A DNA stretch of 64,000 bases from Microbacterium rhizosphaerae (GTDB taxonomy: Bacteria > Actinomycetota > Actinomycetes > Actinomycetales > Microbacteriaceae), in the NCBI RefSeq assembly GCF_034120055.1, contig NZ_CP139368.1, positions 62,001 through 126,000 of the forward strand, in the 5' to 3' direction. Within the stretch, counting starts at the first letter, position 1, and each line of letters begins with the position of its first letter. Below the pieces are notes generated by a model that was not told the origin of the DNA, did no database searches, and saw only the letters and a program-made list of their open reading frames with translations. The translations under genes and the position numbers were made by a program. Shown piece by piece: positions 8,910 through 17,495 of the stretch.

Positions 8910-9629
8910 TCAGCCGTCCAGCTCGTCGGGCTCGATCCGGTCGACCTCGGAGAGCGGATCCGCGTCGCGGAGGGCGAGATCGACCGTGGCGTGCACGAGG
9001 GTCGACAGGTAGGAGCCCGGCTGTGCGACCCCGGCCTGCCGCAGGAGGCCTGCGGCCTGGCGCACGATCGAGCGCGAGAAGGTGGTCGCCGTCGCAATGG
9101 CCTCCGCGTACGCGGGCCGGTCGGCATCCGCCACCACGATGGGCTCGCACCCCATCTCCACCGCGAGCGCCTGCGCGATCGGCAGGACCGGACCGGGCGC
9201 GGTGACGGCGGCGTAGGCGTCGCGGAGCATCCGCAGATCCATCGAGGTGCCCGTGAACGCGATCGCCGGATGCACCGCCAGCGGGATCGCCCCCCGCCGG
9301 GCGGCGGGCCCGAGCACGTCCAAGCCGTGGGCCGGGTCGGTGTGCATCACGAGCTGCCCGAGCTGCCACGCCTCGAGCTCCGCGAGTCCCGACACGAGTC
9401 CCGGCAGCTCGTCGTGCGGCACGGCGATGACGACGAGCTCGCTGCGCCGTACGATCTCCAGCGCATCGAGCACAGCCGCACCCGGGAGCACGGCGCCGGC
9501 CCGCTCGTCGTGCGAGCCGGTCGTGATACCGGTGATCGCGTGACCCGCGCCGGCGAGGGCGGCCCCGATCACGGGACCCACGCGGCCGGCGCCGATGATG
9601 CCGACACCGAGGCGTCCGTCGCGCTTCAT
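8910..9629 (-). CDS. Rossmann-like and DUF2520 domain-containing protein
   Basis: A 239-residue NAD(P)-binding protein. The Rossmann dinucleotide motif is near the start (GVGIIGAGRVGPVIGAAL), followed by LVVIAVPHDELPG. The DUF2520 C-terminal helical domain covers about residues 130-230 (AIATATTFSRSIVRQAAGLL). The fold resembles ketopantoate reductase and pyrroline-5-carboxylate reductase. Its position directly upstream of panC, with an ATGA overlap to the preceding PH gene, suggests a role in pantothenate synthesis, possibly the ketopantoate-reduction step. That role is an inference from context. Confidence 0.82.
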   Translation of the reverse strand: MKRDGRLGVGIIGAGRVGPVIGAALAGAGHAITGITTGSHDERAGAVLPGAAVLDALEIVRRSELVVIAVPHDELPGLVSGLAELEAWQLGQLVMHTDPAHGLDVLGPAARRGAIPLAVHPAIAFTGTSMDLRMLRDAYAAVTAPGPVLPIAQALAVEMGCEPIVVADADRPAYAEAIATATTFSRSIVRQAAGLLRQAGVAQPGSYLSTLVHATVDLALRDADPLSEVDRIEPDELDG

Positions 9630-11215
9630 ACCGCGGCTCCGGCGACATCACCGGTCGTGCCTGCCCAGCGGTGGCTGCGATCGGTGGATGCGGCTGCCAC
9701 CGCGGCGGCCTCGACATCCGCGAACGCTGCCAGCGCCGCATCCCGGTCGATCCCGGTGAGATGCCCGGAGACCCGGCCGGCCACCGTGTGCACGTGCAGG
9801 GATGCGACCCGGAACGCGCGGGCGATCGGCCCCTGCGCGACGCCGATGCTCTGGGTGCGGGCGAGCGGGAAGATCGCGAGCCGGCGGTGGAGCAGCCCGC
9901 GGCGCAGGAACAGCGCATCCGGCGTCAAGAGGAACCCGTTGCGACGCCACGACAGGAGGTGCAGCAGCCGCGCGCGGCGCGGCGTCGTCGTGTACGCGTC
10001 GTCGTCCGCGCCGAGGATTCCGTGGGCGAAGACCAGCGGCCACTCGTCCTCGGGGAGGCCGGGCAGCAGCAGGCGCAGCACGCGCTCGACATCGGCACGG
10101 GTGCCGACGGGCAGGACGCGGGTGGCCTCCTCCTCGGCGCGGCTGTCACTGCCCGCGCGGTGACCCGACAGGCGGTTGATCGTGATGCGCCACCAGCCCG
10201 CCGGGCGCCACAGCAGCGGCTGGGTGATCTGCACGGCGTGCACCCGTCCCGGCGGCAGGATCTCGGTGATCGTCGTGAAGAGGCCGAACGTGATGCGCAC
10301 GCCGTCCGGCGTCGGCGCGATCGAGTAGCGCAGCGCGCGCGTGATGCGGCGCACCCAGTAGGTCCCGAAGCCGATCAGCGCCGGGATGAAGCTGACGAGC
10401 AGCCACGGCGTGCCCACGCTCGCGCCCCACACGATGAAGCCGAGCAGGACGAGGAGGATGAGCGTCGAGCGGCTCAGCAGATGGGATGCCACGAGCCGCC
10501 CCACCGGGATCGACACGACGGATGCGGGCTCCGCCACCGCGGCCTCCGGGCCCCACACCAGGCCGTCCAGCGCCGCGGAGACCGTCGCCGCCGCGGTGGA
10601 GGCGAGCGTGTGCGCCGGCTCACCGGCGGCCGCGGCCTTCGCCTCGGACTTCGCGAGCCGCAGCCCCGAGGCGAGGCGCAGGATGTCGGCGCGCACGGCC
10701 TCGGCGTTCGCCGTGGAGAGGTACTCGAGCTTGACGTTGGCGTCGGATCCCGCCCCGACCACCTCCAGCTTCGCCATGCCGCACAGGCGCGCGAACATCG
10801 GCCGGGTGAGGTTCACACCCTGTACGCGGTCCAGCGGTGCCCGGCGGTGACTGCGGAAGAGCACGCCGTGGCGCTCCTCGACGTGGTCGCCCGTGATGCG
10901 GAACGTGTGGAACCGCCACGACACGTAGAACAGTCCGATGAGCACCATCACGACGACGAGCACCGCGGTCAGGGCGAGGAGCACGAGATTGTGGCGCAGC
11001 ACGAAGTCCACGGGATCGCCGGGCGCCTCCTCGGTGGGCACGTCGGGCGCCACCACGGGAAGGAAGAGCGCGATGAGTCGATCGCGCAGGTTCGAGATGA
11101 CCAGACCGGCGACCACGACGAGCACCAGTCCCCCGCGGAAGAGCGGCGTGAGCGGGTGCATGCGGTGCCACTCGCCGTCGCTCAGCGGAGTGTGGGGAAC
11201 CGGCTGGCGGGTCAT
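9626..11215 (-). CDS. PH domain-containing membrane protein (YdbT-like)
   Basis: A 529-residue membrane protein with repeated bacterial PH-like (bPH_2) domains separated by paired membrane helices. Domain cores can be seen at RITGDHVEERHGVLFRSHRR, SIAPTPDGVRITFGLF and the C-terminal LTPDALFLRRGLLHRRLAIF. Function is unknown. Homologues occur as two-gene pairs of a short and a long protein. The ATG at 11215 shares one base with the stop of the short partner (TGATG), so the two are probably made together and may form a membrane complex. Earlier in-frame codons lie inside that partner and were rejected. Confidence 0.85.
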   Translation of the reverse strand: MTRQPVPHTPLSDGEWHRMHPLTPLFRGGLVLVVVAGLVISNLRDRLIALFLPVVAPDVPTEEAPGDPVDFVLRHNLVLLALTAVLVVVMVLIGLFYVSWRFHTFRITGDHVEERHGVLFRSHRRAPLDRVQGVNLTRPMFARLCGMAKLEVVGAGSDANVKLEYLSTANAEAVRADILRLASGLRLAKSEAKAAAAGEPAHTLASTAAATVSAALDGLVWGPEAAVAEPASVVSIPVGRLVASHLLSRSTLILLVLLGFIVWGASVGTPWLLVSFIPALIGFGTYWVRRITRALRYSIAPTPDGVRITFGLFTTITEILPPGRVHAVQITQPLLWRPAGWWRITINRLSGHRAGSDSRAEEEATRVLPVGTRADVERVLRLLLPGLPEDEWPLVFAHGILGADDDAYTTTPRRARLLHLLSWRRNGFLLTPDALFLRRGLLHRRLAIFPLARTQSIGVAQGPIARAFRVASLHVHTVAGRVSGHLTGIDRDAALAAFADVEAAAVAAASTDRSHRWAGTTGDVAGAAV

Positions 11216-11853
11216 CACAGACCGGTCCGGCGGGACTCCGCCACGCGGATGAGCGTGTCGCGCAGCTCCTCCGCCGCCTCCTGCGTCAGGCCGGGAAGCT
11301 CCACGCCGGTGGATGCTGCCGCGGTCACGAGCTTGAGCCGGGCGATGCCGAAGCCGCGGTCGAGCGGACCGTGCTCGATATCGACGAGCTGCATCCGTCC
11401 GTACGGCACGGCGACCGAGCGCTGCCACAGGATGCCGCGGCGGAAGACCAGGTCATCCTGACGCAGCTGATAGCCGAACGCGCGCACCTGCCGCGGCGCG
11501 ACCGCGATCATGATCGCGACGACGAGAAGGGCGATGCCGGCGGGGATCCACACCCACGTCCAGCCCGCCAGGGCACCGAGGAGGATCGCGGCGACCGCGA
11601 TGACGGCGAACAACCCGCCGAGCGTGATGAGCCGCACCCACATGTAGGAACGCGCGAGCTGGTGCCACACGCCGTCGCCGAGCGGGAGACGGGACGCCGA
11701 GCGCGGCTCGAGCACGCGGCGGAACGTGTCACGATCGAGCACGGACGCGGCGGCATCCGGACCGGTGTGGACGACCGGCGACGCCGCACCCGGGACCGCC
11801 GGCTCAGTGCCAGTGGGCGGGAGGCTCGGTGTCGTGGGCTCCGGGGTGCTCAT
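11215..11853 (-). CDS. PH domain-containing membrane protein (YdbS-like)
   Basis: A 212-residue protein with a Pro-rich cytoplasmic N-terminus (about residues 1-50), two membrane helices (about 70-115) and one bPH_2 domain (FGYQLRQDDLVFRRGILWQR, then VPYGRMQLVDIEHGPLDRGF). It is the short member of the YdbS/YdbT pair. Function is unknown. The ATG at 11853 makes it overlap the end of the DUF3180 gene by 50 bases. A later start would remove the Pro-rich tail without touching the membrane or PH parts, so the exact N-terminus is uncertain. Confidence 0.82.
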   Translation of the reverse strand: MSTPEPTTPSLPPTGTEPAVPGAASPVVHTGPDAAASVLDRDTFRRVLEPRSASRLPLGDGVWHQLARSYMWVRLITLGGLFAVIAVAAILLGALAGWTWVWIPAGIALLVVAIMIAVAPRQVRAFGYQLRQDDLVFRRGILWQRSVAVPYGRMQLVDIEHGPLDRGFGIARLKLVTAAASTGVELPGLTQEAAEELRDTLIRVAESRRTGL

Positions 11854-12298
11854 CGTCGTCGCCGTCCTTCCGGATAGTGCAGAGGTGCTCCGCCACCAGG
11901 CCGGCAACGAGCAGGATGCCGCCGCACGCAGCCGTCGCGATGATGACGCCCCACGAGCCTACCGACGGCGTCACCGGACGGCTCGACAGGAAGAGCAGGA
12001 GCCCCACCGCGAATCCGCCGACAGCCGCGCCGACGATGCTCGAGGCCTTGGCGAGCATCGCGATCCGCAGTGCGCGGAACGGATTGACCCGGGCCTTCGA
12101 CAGGCCGCGCGTGGCGCGCCGGATGGGGACCGCGAGCACGATGTCGACCGCTCCGAGCAGGATCAGCAGGATCGGCAGCGTGATCGTCGGCGTGAAGGTC
12201 GCCCGGCCGGCGGAGCTCAGGATCTGGTCGGTCAGGAACCCGGCGCCGATCCCGACGACGACGGCGATGATGAGCGGAGCGGCTCCCGTCCGCCTCAT
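11804..12298 (-). CDS. DUF3180 domain-containing membrane protein
   Basis: A 164-residue protein with four predicted membrane helices (about residues 8-27, 41-60, 82-108 and 120-145). The family signature LSKARVNPFRALRIAMLAKASS lies around residues 72-92. DUF3180 proteins are restricted to actinobacteria and almost always follow folK, as here; their role is unknown. The ATG at 12298 overlaps the folK stop by four bases. The C-terminal tail is rich in Asp and His. Confidence 0.88.
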   Translation of the reverse strand: MRRTGAAPLIIAVVVGIGAGFLTDQILSSAGRATFTPTITLPILLILLGAVDIVLAVPIRRATRGLSKARVNPFRALRIAMLAKASSIVGAAVGGFAVGLLLFLSSRPVTPSVGSWGVIIATAACGGILLVAGLVAEHLCTIRKDGDDDEHPGAHDTEPPAHWH

Positions 12299-12906
12299 GC
12301 TCCGGCTCCCCTCGGCTGCTCGCCCGCCGCCGGTTCGCCCGGCGCCGGGGGCTCCGCGGCGCGGCGGGCGAGCAGAGCGTCGACGCGGCCGGATCCGGGG
12401 AGCACCGCATCCGGATCCACCGCCACCCACGGCTCGAGCACGAAGTCCCGCTCGGCGGCTCGCGGGTGCGGCAGTGTCAGGTCGGGGTCGTCACTGATGA
12501 CGTCGCCGTACGCGATGAGGTCGAGGTCGAGTGTGCGCGAGCCCCAGCGGCCCTCCCTGGCGCGGTCGCGCCCGTGTCGCGCCTCGATCGTCTGCAGGTA
12601 GGACAGCAGCACCGTGGGCGCGAGGCGCGTCGCGACCAGAGCGACCGCATTGAGGTAGGGCGGGGCCGACTCGTCCGCACCGGTCGGTGTGATGGCGACC
12701 GACTCGATCGGGGTGGATGCCACGACCTCGTCGGTGAGCGGCATGCGGCGCAGCTCCTGCACCGCCGCGGCGAGCGTGGCCTCGCGGTCGCCCAGGTTCG
12801 CGCCGAGCGCCACGACTGCGGTCACCGGCTCCCGGTTCGACGGCGGAACGTCGCCGTCGAAGCCGTCGGCCAGCCGGCGATCCGGCCAGCGGAAGCCACC
12901 ACTCAC
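12295..12906 (-). CDS. folK: 6-hydroxymethyl-7,8-dihydropterin pyrophosphokinase
   Basis: A 203-residue enzyme that pyrophosphorylates hydroxymethyl-dihydropterin before FolP in folate synthesis. Visible family motifs are VVALGANLGDREATL near residue 27, PPYLNAVALVATRL near residue 85, and the signature RWGSRTLDLDLIAYGD followed by PHPRAAERDFVLEPW. The GTG at 12906 is chosen because it overlaps the folB stop as GTGA. This gives a roughly 20-residue N-terminal extension before the conserved core. It is part of the folE-folP-folB-folK run. Confidence 0.95.
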   Translation of the reverse strand: MSGGFRWPDRRLADGFDGDVPPSNREPVTAVVALGANLGDREATLAAAVQELRRMPLTDEVVASTPIESVAITPTGADESAPPYLNAVALVATRLAPTVLLSYLQTIEARHGRDRAREGRWGSRTLDLDLIAYGDVISDDPDLTLPHPRAAERDFVLEPWVAVDPDAVLPGSGRVDALLARRAAEPPAPGEPAAGEQPRGAGA

Positions 12907-13331
12907 GCGGCGCTCCGTTCGATCGTGACCGAGACGTCGGAGAACGGGACCGTGATGGGCGCCTGCGGCTTGTGCACGGTCACCCGCACACGGTGGACGA
13001 GCGGCTCCGACAGCAGCGCGTCGGCGAGCAGCTGCGCGAGCCTCTCGAGGAGGTTGACGGGTTCGCCCTCGACGATCGCCACGATCCGCTCCGCGACCTC
13101 GCCGTAGTGCACGGTGTCGGTGACCTGATCGGTCTCGCCGGCGCGGCCGGTGTCGAGGAAGAGCGTCGCATCCACGACGAACTCCTGGCCCTCCCGGCGC
13201 TCGTGCTCGTATACGCCGTGGTGTCCGGTCGCCCGCACCCCGGTCAGGGTGATCTCGTCGTCCCCACGCCCACTCCACGTATCGCTGGCGCGATCCGCGG
13301 AGCCTCCGGGCGCGTGTGCCCCCGAGCTCAT
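12903..13331 (-). CDS. folB: Dihydroneopterin aldolase with a repeat-derived N-terminal extension
   Basis: A 142-residue enzyme that cleaves dihydroneopterin. The core begins at ITLTGVRATGHHGVYEHER (about residue 27) and includes GQEFVVDATLFLD, DTVHYGEVAERI, NLLERLAQLLADALL and HKPQAPI, all normal for FolB. The first ~25 residues (GAHAPGGSADRASDTWSGRG, residues 4-23) are unlike FolB. They are encoded by a 63-base sequence found again inside the GMC oxidoreductase gene at 56171. The ATG at 13331 overlaps the folP stop by four bases, so the extension is probably really translated. Confidence 0.93.
   Translation of the reverse strand: MSSGAHAPGGSADRASDTWSGRGDDEITLTGVRATGHHGVYEHERREGQEFVVDATLFLDTGRAGETDQVTDTVHYGEVAERIVAIVEGEPVNLLERLAQLLADALLSEPLVHRVRVTVHKPQAPITVPFSDVSVTIERSAA
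13259..13321. repeat. 63-base dispersed repeat, copy A (inside folB)
   Basis: This stretch aligns without gaps to 56171-56233 with 55 of 63 bases identical. The first 20 bases are identical, and so is a block centred on CGGAGCCTCCGGGCGCGTG. Here it is read on the minus strand and encodes residues 4-24 of FolB. No transposase or terminal inverted repeat is associated with it. Confidence 0.8.
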
Positions 13332-14182
13332 CGTCCCTCCCCCGCCCACAGCTGAGCGATGCGCAGGGCGTCGCGGGTCGCGGCGACATCGTGCACACGG
13401 ACGGCCCAGGCGCCGGACTGAGCTGCGAGGACGCTCGTGACAGCGGTCGCGAGGTCGCGACGCTCGGTGGTCGGATCGGTTTCGGACACCTCGGCCAGGG
13501 CGTCGGTGAGGAATCGCTTGCGGCTCGTGCCCACGAGCAGGCGCGGGCCGAGCCGGGACAGGTCGGGAAGGCGTCGGAGCACGTCCCAATTCTGCCCGCC
13601 CCGCTTGCCGAATCCGATGCCGGGATCCACGATCATCCGCTCCTCCGGGATGCCGGCCGCGGCGGCATCCGTCATGCGGCGAGTGAGCTCCGCGACGACC
13701 TCGGCGATGATGTCCGCGTACTGCGCGTGCGCGTACATGTCGACCGACGGCCCGCGCCAGTGGCCGAGCGCGATCTCGGCGTCCGTACCGGCGACCGCGG
13801 GCAGCATCTCGGGGTCGGCGAGGCCGCCGGAGACATCGTTGACGATGCGGGCGCCGGCGGTGATCGCCGCGAGCGCCGTGGAGGCGTTCATCGTGTCGAT
13901 GCTCACGACCGCGCCCCACTGTGCGAGGGCTTCGATCACGGGGATGACGCGCTCGCGCTCGACCTCCGGCGAGACGCGCTGCGCGCCGGGGCGCGTCGAC
14001 TCTCCGCCGACGTCGAGGATGTCCGCGCCGTCGGCCAGGAGCTTGCGGCCGTGGCCGATGGCCGATTCATGATCGAGGTAGCGTCCGCCGTCGCTGAACG
14101 AGTCAGGGGTCACGTTGAGGATCCCCATCACCTGGACACCGGGCCGTATGGACCGGACGGCGTGCGGAGCGTGCTCGCTCAA
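13328..14182 (-). CDS. folP: Dihydropteroate synthase
   Basis: A 284-residue enzyme that joins p-aminobenzoate to hydroxymethyl-dihydropterin pyrophosphate; it is the sulfonamide target. The TIM-barrel signatures are plain: MGILNVTPDSFSDGGRYLD, DILDVGGESTRPGAQRVSP, RIVNDVSGGLADPEML, MIVDPGIGFGKRGGQNW and LVGTSRKRFL. A TTG start at 14182 (TTGA overlap with the folE stop) is proposed, giving the usual short lead-in before the first strand. The internal ATG at MGILNV would delete that strand, so it is less likely. The length is otherwise standard. Confidence 0.94.
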   Translation of the reverse strand: MSEHAPHAVRSIRPGVQVMGILNVTPDSFSDGGRYLDHESAIGHGRKLLADGADILDVGGESTRPGAQRVSPEVERERVIPVIEALAQWGAVVSIDTMNASTALAAITAGARIVNDVSGGLADPEMLPAVAGTDAEIALGHWRGPSVDMYAHAQYADIIAEVVAELTRRMTDAAAAGIPEERMIVDPGIGFGKRGGQNWDVLRRLPDLSRLGPRLLVGTSRKRFLTDALAEVSETDPTTERRDLATAVTSVLAAQSGAWAVRVHDVAATRDALRIAQLWAGEGR

Positions 14183-14772
14183 CGGCCGGGTCCCGCTCCG
14201 ATGAGGGCGATGAGCTCGGCGCGGGCCGCGGGCTCCGCCAGGTCCCCGCGCGCGGCGATCGTCACGGTGGATGCATCGGCCTGCTGCTCGCCGCGGGTGG
14301 TGACGCATTGGTGCGTGGCGTCGAGCACGACGAGCACGCCCCGGCAGTCGAGCGACCCCATGATCGTGTCCGCGATCTGCTCGCCCAGGCGCTCCTGCAC
14401 CTGCGGACGGGAGGCCAGGATGCCGACGACCTTCGGCAGTGCGCCGAGCCCGACCACCTGCTCCCCGGGCAGGTATGCGATGTGCGCGTGCCCCGTGAAC
14501 GGCAGGAGGTGGTGCTCGCACATGCTGCGGAAGCGGATGTCGCGCAGCATCACGGCGCCGGAGGGCACCGTGTCGGGCGCAGGCCCGGACGACACCGAGA
14601 TGGTGTGCGCGAGCGGGGCTGCGGCATCCTCTCCCACGCCCGCGAAGAACTCGGCGTAGGCGTCGGCGACGCGCTGGGGCGTCTGACGCAGGCCGGGGCG
14701 ATCGGGGTCCTCCCCGATCGCCCCCAGCAGCTCGTGCACGAGCGCGCGCACGCGCTCACGATCGACGGTCAC
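14179..14772 (-). CDS. folE: GTP cyclohydrolase I
   Basis: A 197-residue enzyme opening the pterin branch of folate synthesis by converting GTP to dihydroneopterin triphosphate. Zinc and active-site motifs are intact: RSMCEHHLLPFTGHAHIAYL, GLGALPKVVGILASRPQVQE and the late C-V-T-T-R-G (DATHQCVTTRGEQQ). The GTG at 14772 (VTVDRERVRA) gives the family's normal length. The longer frame upstream runs into ftsH. The gene follows ftsH by five bases and starts the fol run folE-folP-folB-folK, every junction of which overlaps. Confidence 0.95.
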   Translation of the reverse strand: MTVDRERVRALVHELLGAIGEDPDRPGLRQTPQRVADAYAEFFAGVGEDAAAPLAHTISVSSGPAPDTVPSGAVMLRDIRFRSMCEHHLLPFTGHAHIAYLPGEQVVGLGALPKVVGILASRPQVQERLGEQIADTIMGSLDCRGVLVVLDATHQCVTTRGEQQADASTVTIAARGDLAEPAARAELIALIGAGPGR

Positions 14773-14777
14773 GCCGG

Positions 14778-16781
14778 CTACGCCGTCGCGGGGCGCGCCT
14801 GTCCGGTCGGGCGGCGGCGCGGCGCCTTCTCGTGCGAGCCGTCCGCCTCGGTCGAAGCCGCCACGCCCGCAGGGAGGGCGCGGCGCGGGATCTCGACGGG
14901 GGGCAGTGCCGAGGTCGGGCGCTCGCTGCTCGACAGCCATTGCGGGCGCGGCGGGAGCTTCTTGACGTCCTTGAAGATCTCTGCGATCTCGTTGTGGTCC
15001 AGGGTCTCCTTCTCGAGGAGCGCCAGCGCGAGCTTGTCGAGCACGTCGCGGTTGTCGTTCAGAACCTGGTACGCCTCGTTGTGCGCCTGCTCGATGAGGT
15101 CGCGCACCTGCGTGTCCACGCGCTCGGCGACCGTCTCGGAGTACTCCCGGCCGTGGCCCATGTCGCGGCCCATGAAGACCTCGCCGGAGGCCGCGCCGAG
15201 CTTGACGGGGCCGACATCCGTCGTCATCCCGTACTCGGTGACCATCTTGCGCGCGATGCTCGTCGCCTTCTCGATGTCGTTCGAGGCGCCGGTCGTCGGG
15301 TCGTGGAACACGATCTCCTCGGCGACGCGGCCGCCCATCGCCCAGGCGAGCTGGTCCTGCAGCTCGTTGCGGGTGATGGAGTACTTGTCATCCAGCGGCA
15401 TCACCATGGTGTAGCCGAGCGCCTTGCCGCGCGGCAGGATCGTGATCTTCGTCACCGGGTCGGAGTAATTCATCGCCGCCGCCGTGAGGGCGTGGCCGCC
15501 CTCGTGGTAGGCCGTGATGAGCTTCTCCTTGTCCCTCATGACGCGCGTGCGGCGCTGCGGGCCGGCGATGACGCGGTCGATCGCCTCGTCGAGCGCGCGG
15601 TTGTCGATGAGCTGGGCGTTGGAGCGGGCCGTGAGCAGCGCGGCCTCGTTGAGCACGTTCGCGAGGTCGGCGCCGGTGAAGCCCGGCGTCTTGCGCGCGA
15701 CGACCTCGAGGTCGACCGAGTCGGCGAGCGGCTTGCCGCGGCCGTGCACCTCGAGGATGGTCTGACGGCCGCGGAGGTCGGGAGCGTCGACGCCGATCTG
15801 GCGGTCGAAGCGGCCCGGGCGCAGCAGGGCGGGGTCGAGGATGTCGGGGCGGTTCGTCGCGGCGATGACGATGACGTTCGCCTTGGGGTCGAAGCCGTCC
15901 ATCTCGACGAGCATCTGGTTCAGCGTCTGCTCGCGCTCGTCGTGACCGCCGCCGAGGCCGGCACCGCGATGGCGGCCGACCGCATCGATCTCGTCGATGA
16001 AGATGATGGCCGGAGCGTTCTCCTTGGCCTGGTTGAAGAGGTCGCGCACACGGCTCGCGCCGACGCCGACGAACATCTCCACGAAGTCCGAGCCCGAGAT
16101 CGAGTAGAACGGCACGCCGGCCTCACCCGCGACAGCGCGCGCGAGCAGCGTCTTGCCGGTGCCGGGAGGGCCGTACAGCAGCACGCCCTTCGGGATGCGG
16201 GCGCCGACGGCCTGGAAACGAGCAGGGTCCTTCAGGAAGTCCTTGATCTCCTGCATCTCCTCGATCGCCTCGTCGGCGCCGGCGACATCGTTGAACGTGA
16301 CCTGCGGCATCTCCTTCGTCACGAGCTTGGCGCGCGACTTGCCGAACTGCATCACCTTGTTGCCGCCGCCCTGGGCGCTCGAGAGCAGGAACCAGAACAG
16401 CAGGCCGAGGAGCACCATCGGCAGTGCCAGCGAGAGGAAGCCGTCGAACCAGGACGCCTTCGGCACCTCGTCGTTGAAGCCGCCCTTCGGGTCGGCGGCG
16501 TTGATCGCGTTGACGACCTCGCTCGCCCGCGCGGTGACGTAGTAGAACTGCACGTCCTCGGCGCCCTTGTACGGCTCGGAGAGCTTCATGTCGACCCTCT
16601 GGTCGCCGTCCGTGTTCGTGACCGACGTCACGGTGGTGCCCTTGAGCAGCTGGAGACCCTCCTGGGTCGAGATCTGCTTCGCCCCACCCAGGCTGGTGAT
16701 GAGCGAGAAGCCCACGAACAGCAGGAACCCGATCAGGATCACGTAGATGATCGGGTTACGGGTGATCTTCTTGAAGTCCAT
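14778..16781 (-). CDS. ftsH: ATP-dependent zinc metalloprotease FtsH
   Basis: A 667-residue membrane-anchored AAA+ protease for quality control of membrane proteins. It has two membrane helices (about residues 11-31 and 114-134) flanking a small external domain, then the AAA domain. Walker A is GPPGTGKT (204-211), Walker B is IIFIDEID (259-266), and the second region of homology has RPGRFDRQI. The zinc site is HEGGH (426-430). The C-terminal tail is Pro/Arg-rich, as in other actinobacterial FtsH. It lies between hpt and folE, as is usual in this phylum. The 137-base upstream gap should hold its own promoter. Confidence 0.97.
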   Translation of the reverse strand: MDFKKITRNPIIYVILIGFLLFVGFSLITSLGGAKQISTQEGLQLLKGTTVTSVTNTDGDQRVDMKLSEPYKGAEDVQFYYVTARASEVVNAINAADPKGGFNDEVPKASWFDGFLSLALPMVLLGLLFWFLLSSAQGGGNKVMQFGKSRAKLVTKEMPQVTFNDVAGADEAIEEMQEIKDFLKDPARFQAVGARIPKGVLLYGPPGTGKTLLARAVAGEAGVPFYSISGSDFVEMFVGVGASRVRDLFNQAKENAPAIIFIDEIDAVGRHRGAGLGGGHDEREQTLNQMLVEMDGFDPKANVIVIAATNRPDILDPALLRPGRFDRQIGVDAPDLRGRQTILEVHGRGKPLADSVDLEVVARKTPGFTGADLANVLNEAALLTARSNAQLIDNRALDEAIDRVIAGPQRRTRVMRDKEKLITAYHEGGHALTAAAMNYSDPVTKITILPRGKALGYTMVMPLDDKYSITRNELQDQLAWAMGGRVAEEIVFHDPTTGASNDIEKATSIARKMVTEYGMTTDVGPVKLGAASGEVFMGRDMGHGREYSETVAERVDTQVRDLIEQAHNEAYQVLNDNRDVLDKLALALLEKETLDHNEIAEIFKDVKKLPPRPQWLSSSERPTSALPPVEIPRRALPAGVAASTEADGSHEKAPRRRPTGQARPATA

Positions 16782-16918
16782 GCTGAGGGGGGAACCCCGG
16801 TCCCTTCGTCACGACCCGTCGCTGATGACGGTCCTCTCAGGCTAGCGCGGCGGAATGGACGAGGCCTGTGGATTCGCCCACGGCTGAACGGGTGACCGCG
16901 GGCGTCCGAGGCGACGCG

Positions 16919-17470
16919 TCAGGCGTAGACGTGCGGCGCGAGCACCGCGACATCGCGGAGGTTGCGGTAGCGCTCCGCGTAGTCCAGCCCGTAGCCGACG
17001 ACGAACTCGTTCGGGATGTCGAAGCCGACATACTTGCACTCGACGTGGACCTTCGCCGCATCCGGTTTGCGCAGCAGGGCGAACACCTCGACGGATGCCG
17101 CCCCCCGGGACTCGAAGTTCTCCAGCAGCCAGCTCAGGGTGAGCCCGGAGTCGATGATGTCCTCGACGATGAGCACGTCGCGATCGGTCAGGTCCTCATC
17201 GAGGTCCTTGCGGATCTGGACGACGCCGCTCGACTTGGTGCCGGCGCCGTACGACGACACCGCCATCCAGTCCATCGGCGCGACCGTCGGCAGCGCCCGC
17301 GAGAAGTCGGCCATCACCATGACGGCGCCCTTGAGCACGCCGACGAGCAGCAGGTTCTTGTCCGCGTAGTCGACCGCGACCTGCGCCGCGATGTCGCGCA
17401 GCCGCGCCTGGATCTGCTCCTCGGTGACGAGGACGTCGGTCAGCTGGTCGGAGATGTCGGCCGCGCGCAT
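16919..17470 (-). CDS. hpt: Hypoxanthine phosphoribosyltransferase
   Basis: A 183-residue purine-salvage enzyme making IMP and GMP from free bases and PRPP. The PRPP-binding loop is VLIVEDIIDSGLTLS (about 99-113), with LLVGVLKGAVMVMADFSRAL upstream and KYVGFDIPNEFVVGYGLDYA near the end. The ATG at 17470 is preceded at six bases by TAGGCT, suggesting leaderless transcription. In related genomes hpt usually directly follows tilS; here a VOC protein gene separates them. Confidence 0.96.
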   Translation of the reverse strand: MRAADISDQLTDVLVTEEQIQARLRDIAAQVAVDYADKNLLLVGVLKGAVMVMADFSRALPTVAPMDWMAVSSYGAGTKSSGVVQIRKDLDEDLTDRDVLIVEDIIDSGLTLSWLLENFESRGAASVEVFALLRKPDAAKVHVECKYVGFDIPNEFVVGYGLDYAERYRNLRDVAVLAPHVYA

Positions 17471-17476
17471 GCCTGA

Positions 17477-17482
17477 AGCCTA
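17477..17482 (-). promoter_or_regulatory. Leaderless-type -10 box of hpt
   Basis: TAGGCT on the minus strand, six bases before the hpt ATG at 17470. Confidence 0.55.
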
Positions 17483-17495
17483 GTGTCCGCCCGAT

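Noticed and set aside
7131..10163. A 1010-residue open frame on the plus strand opposite lysS, panC and DUF2520
   Set aside because: Composition is Ser/Arg/Ala-rich with no recognisable domain, and the opposite strand holds three clear enzymes.
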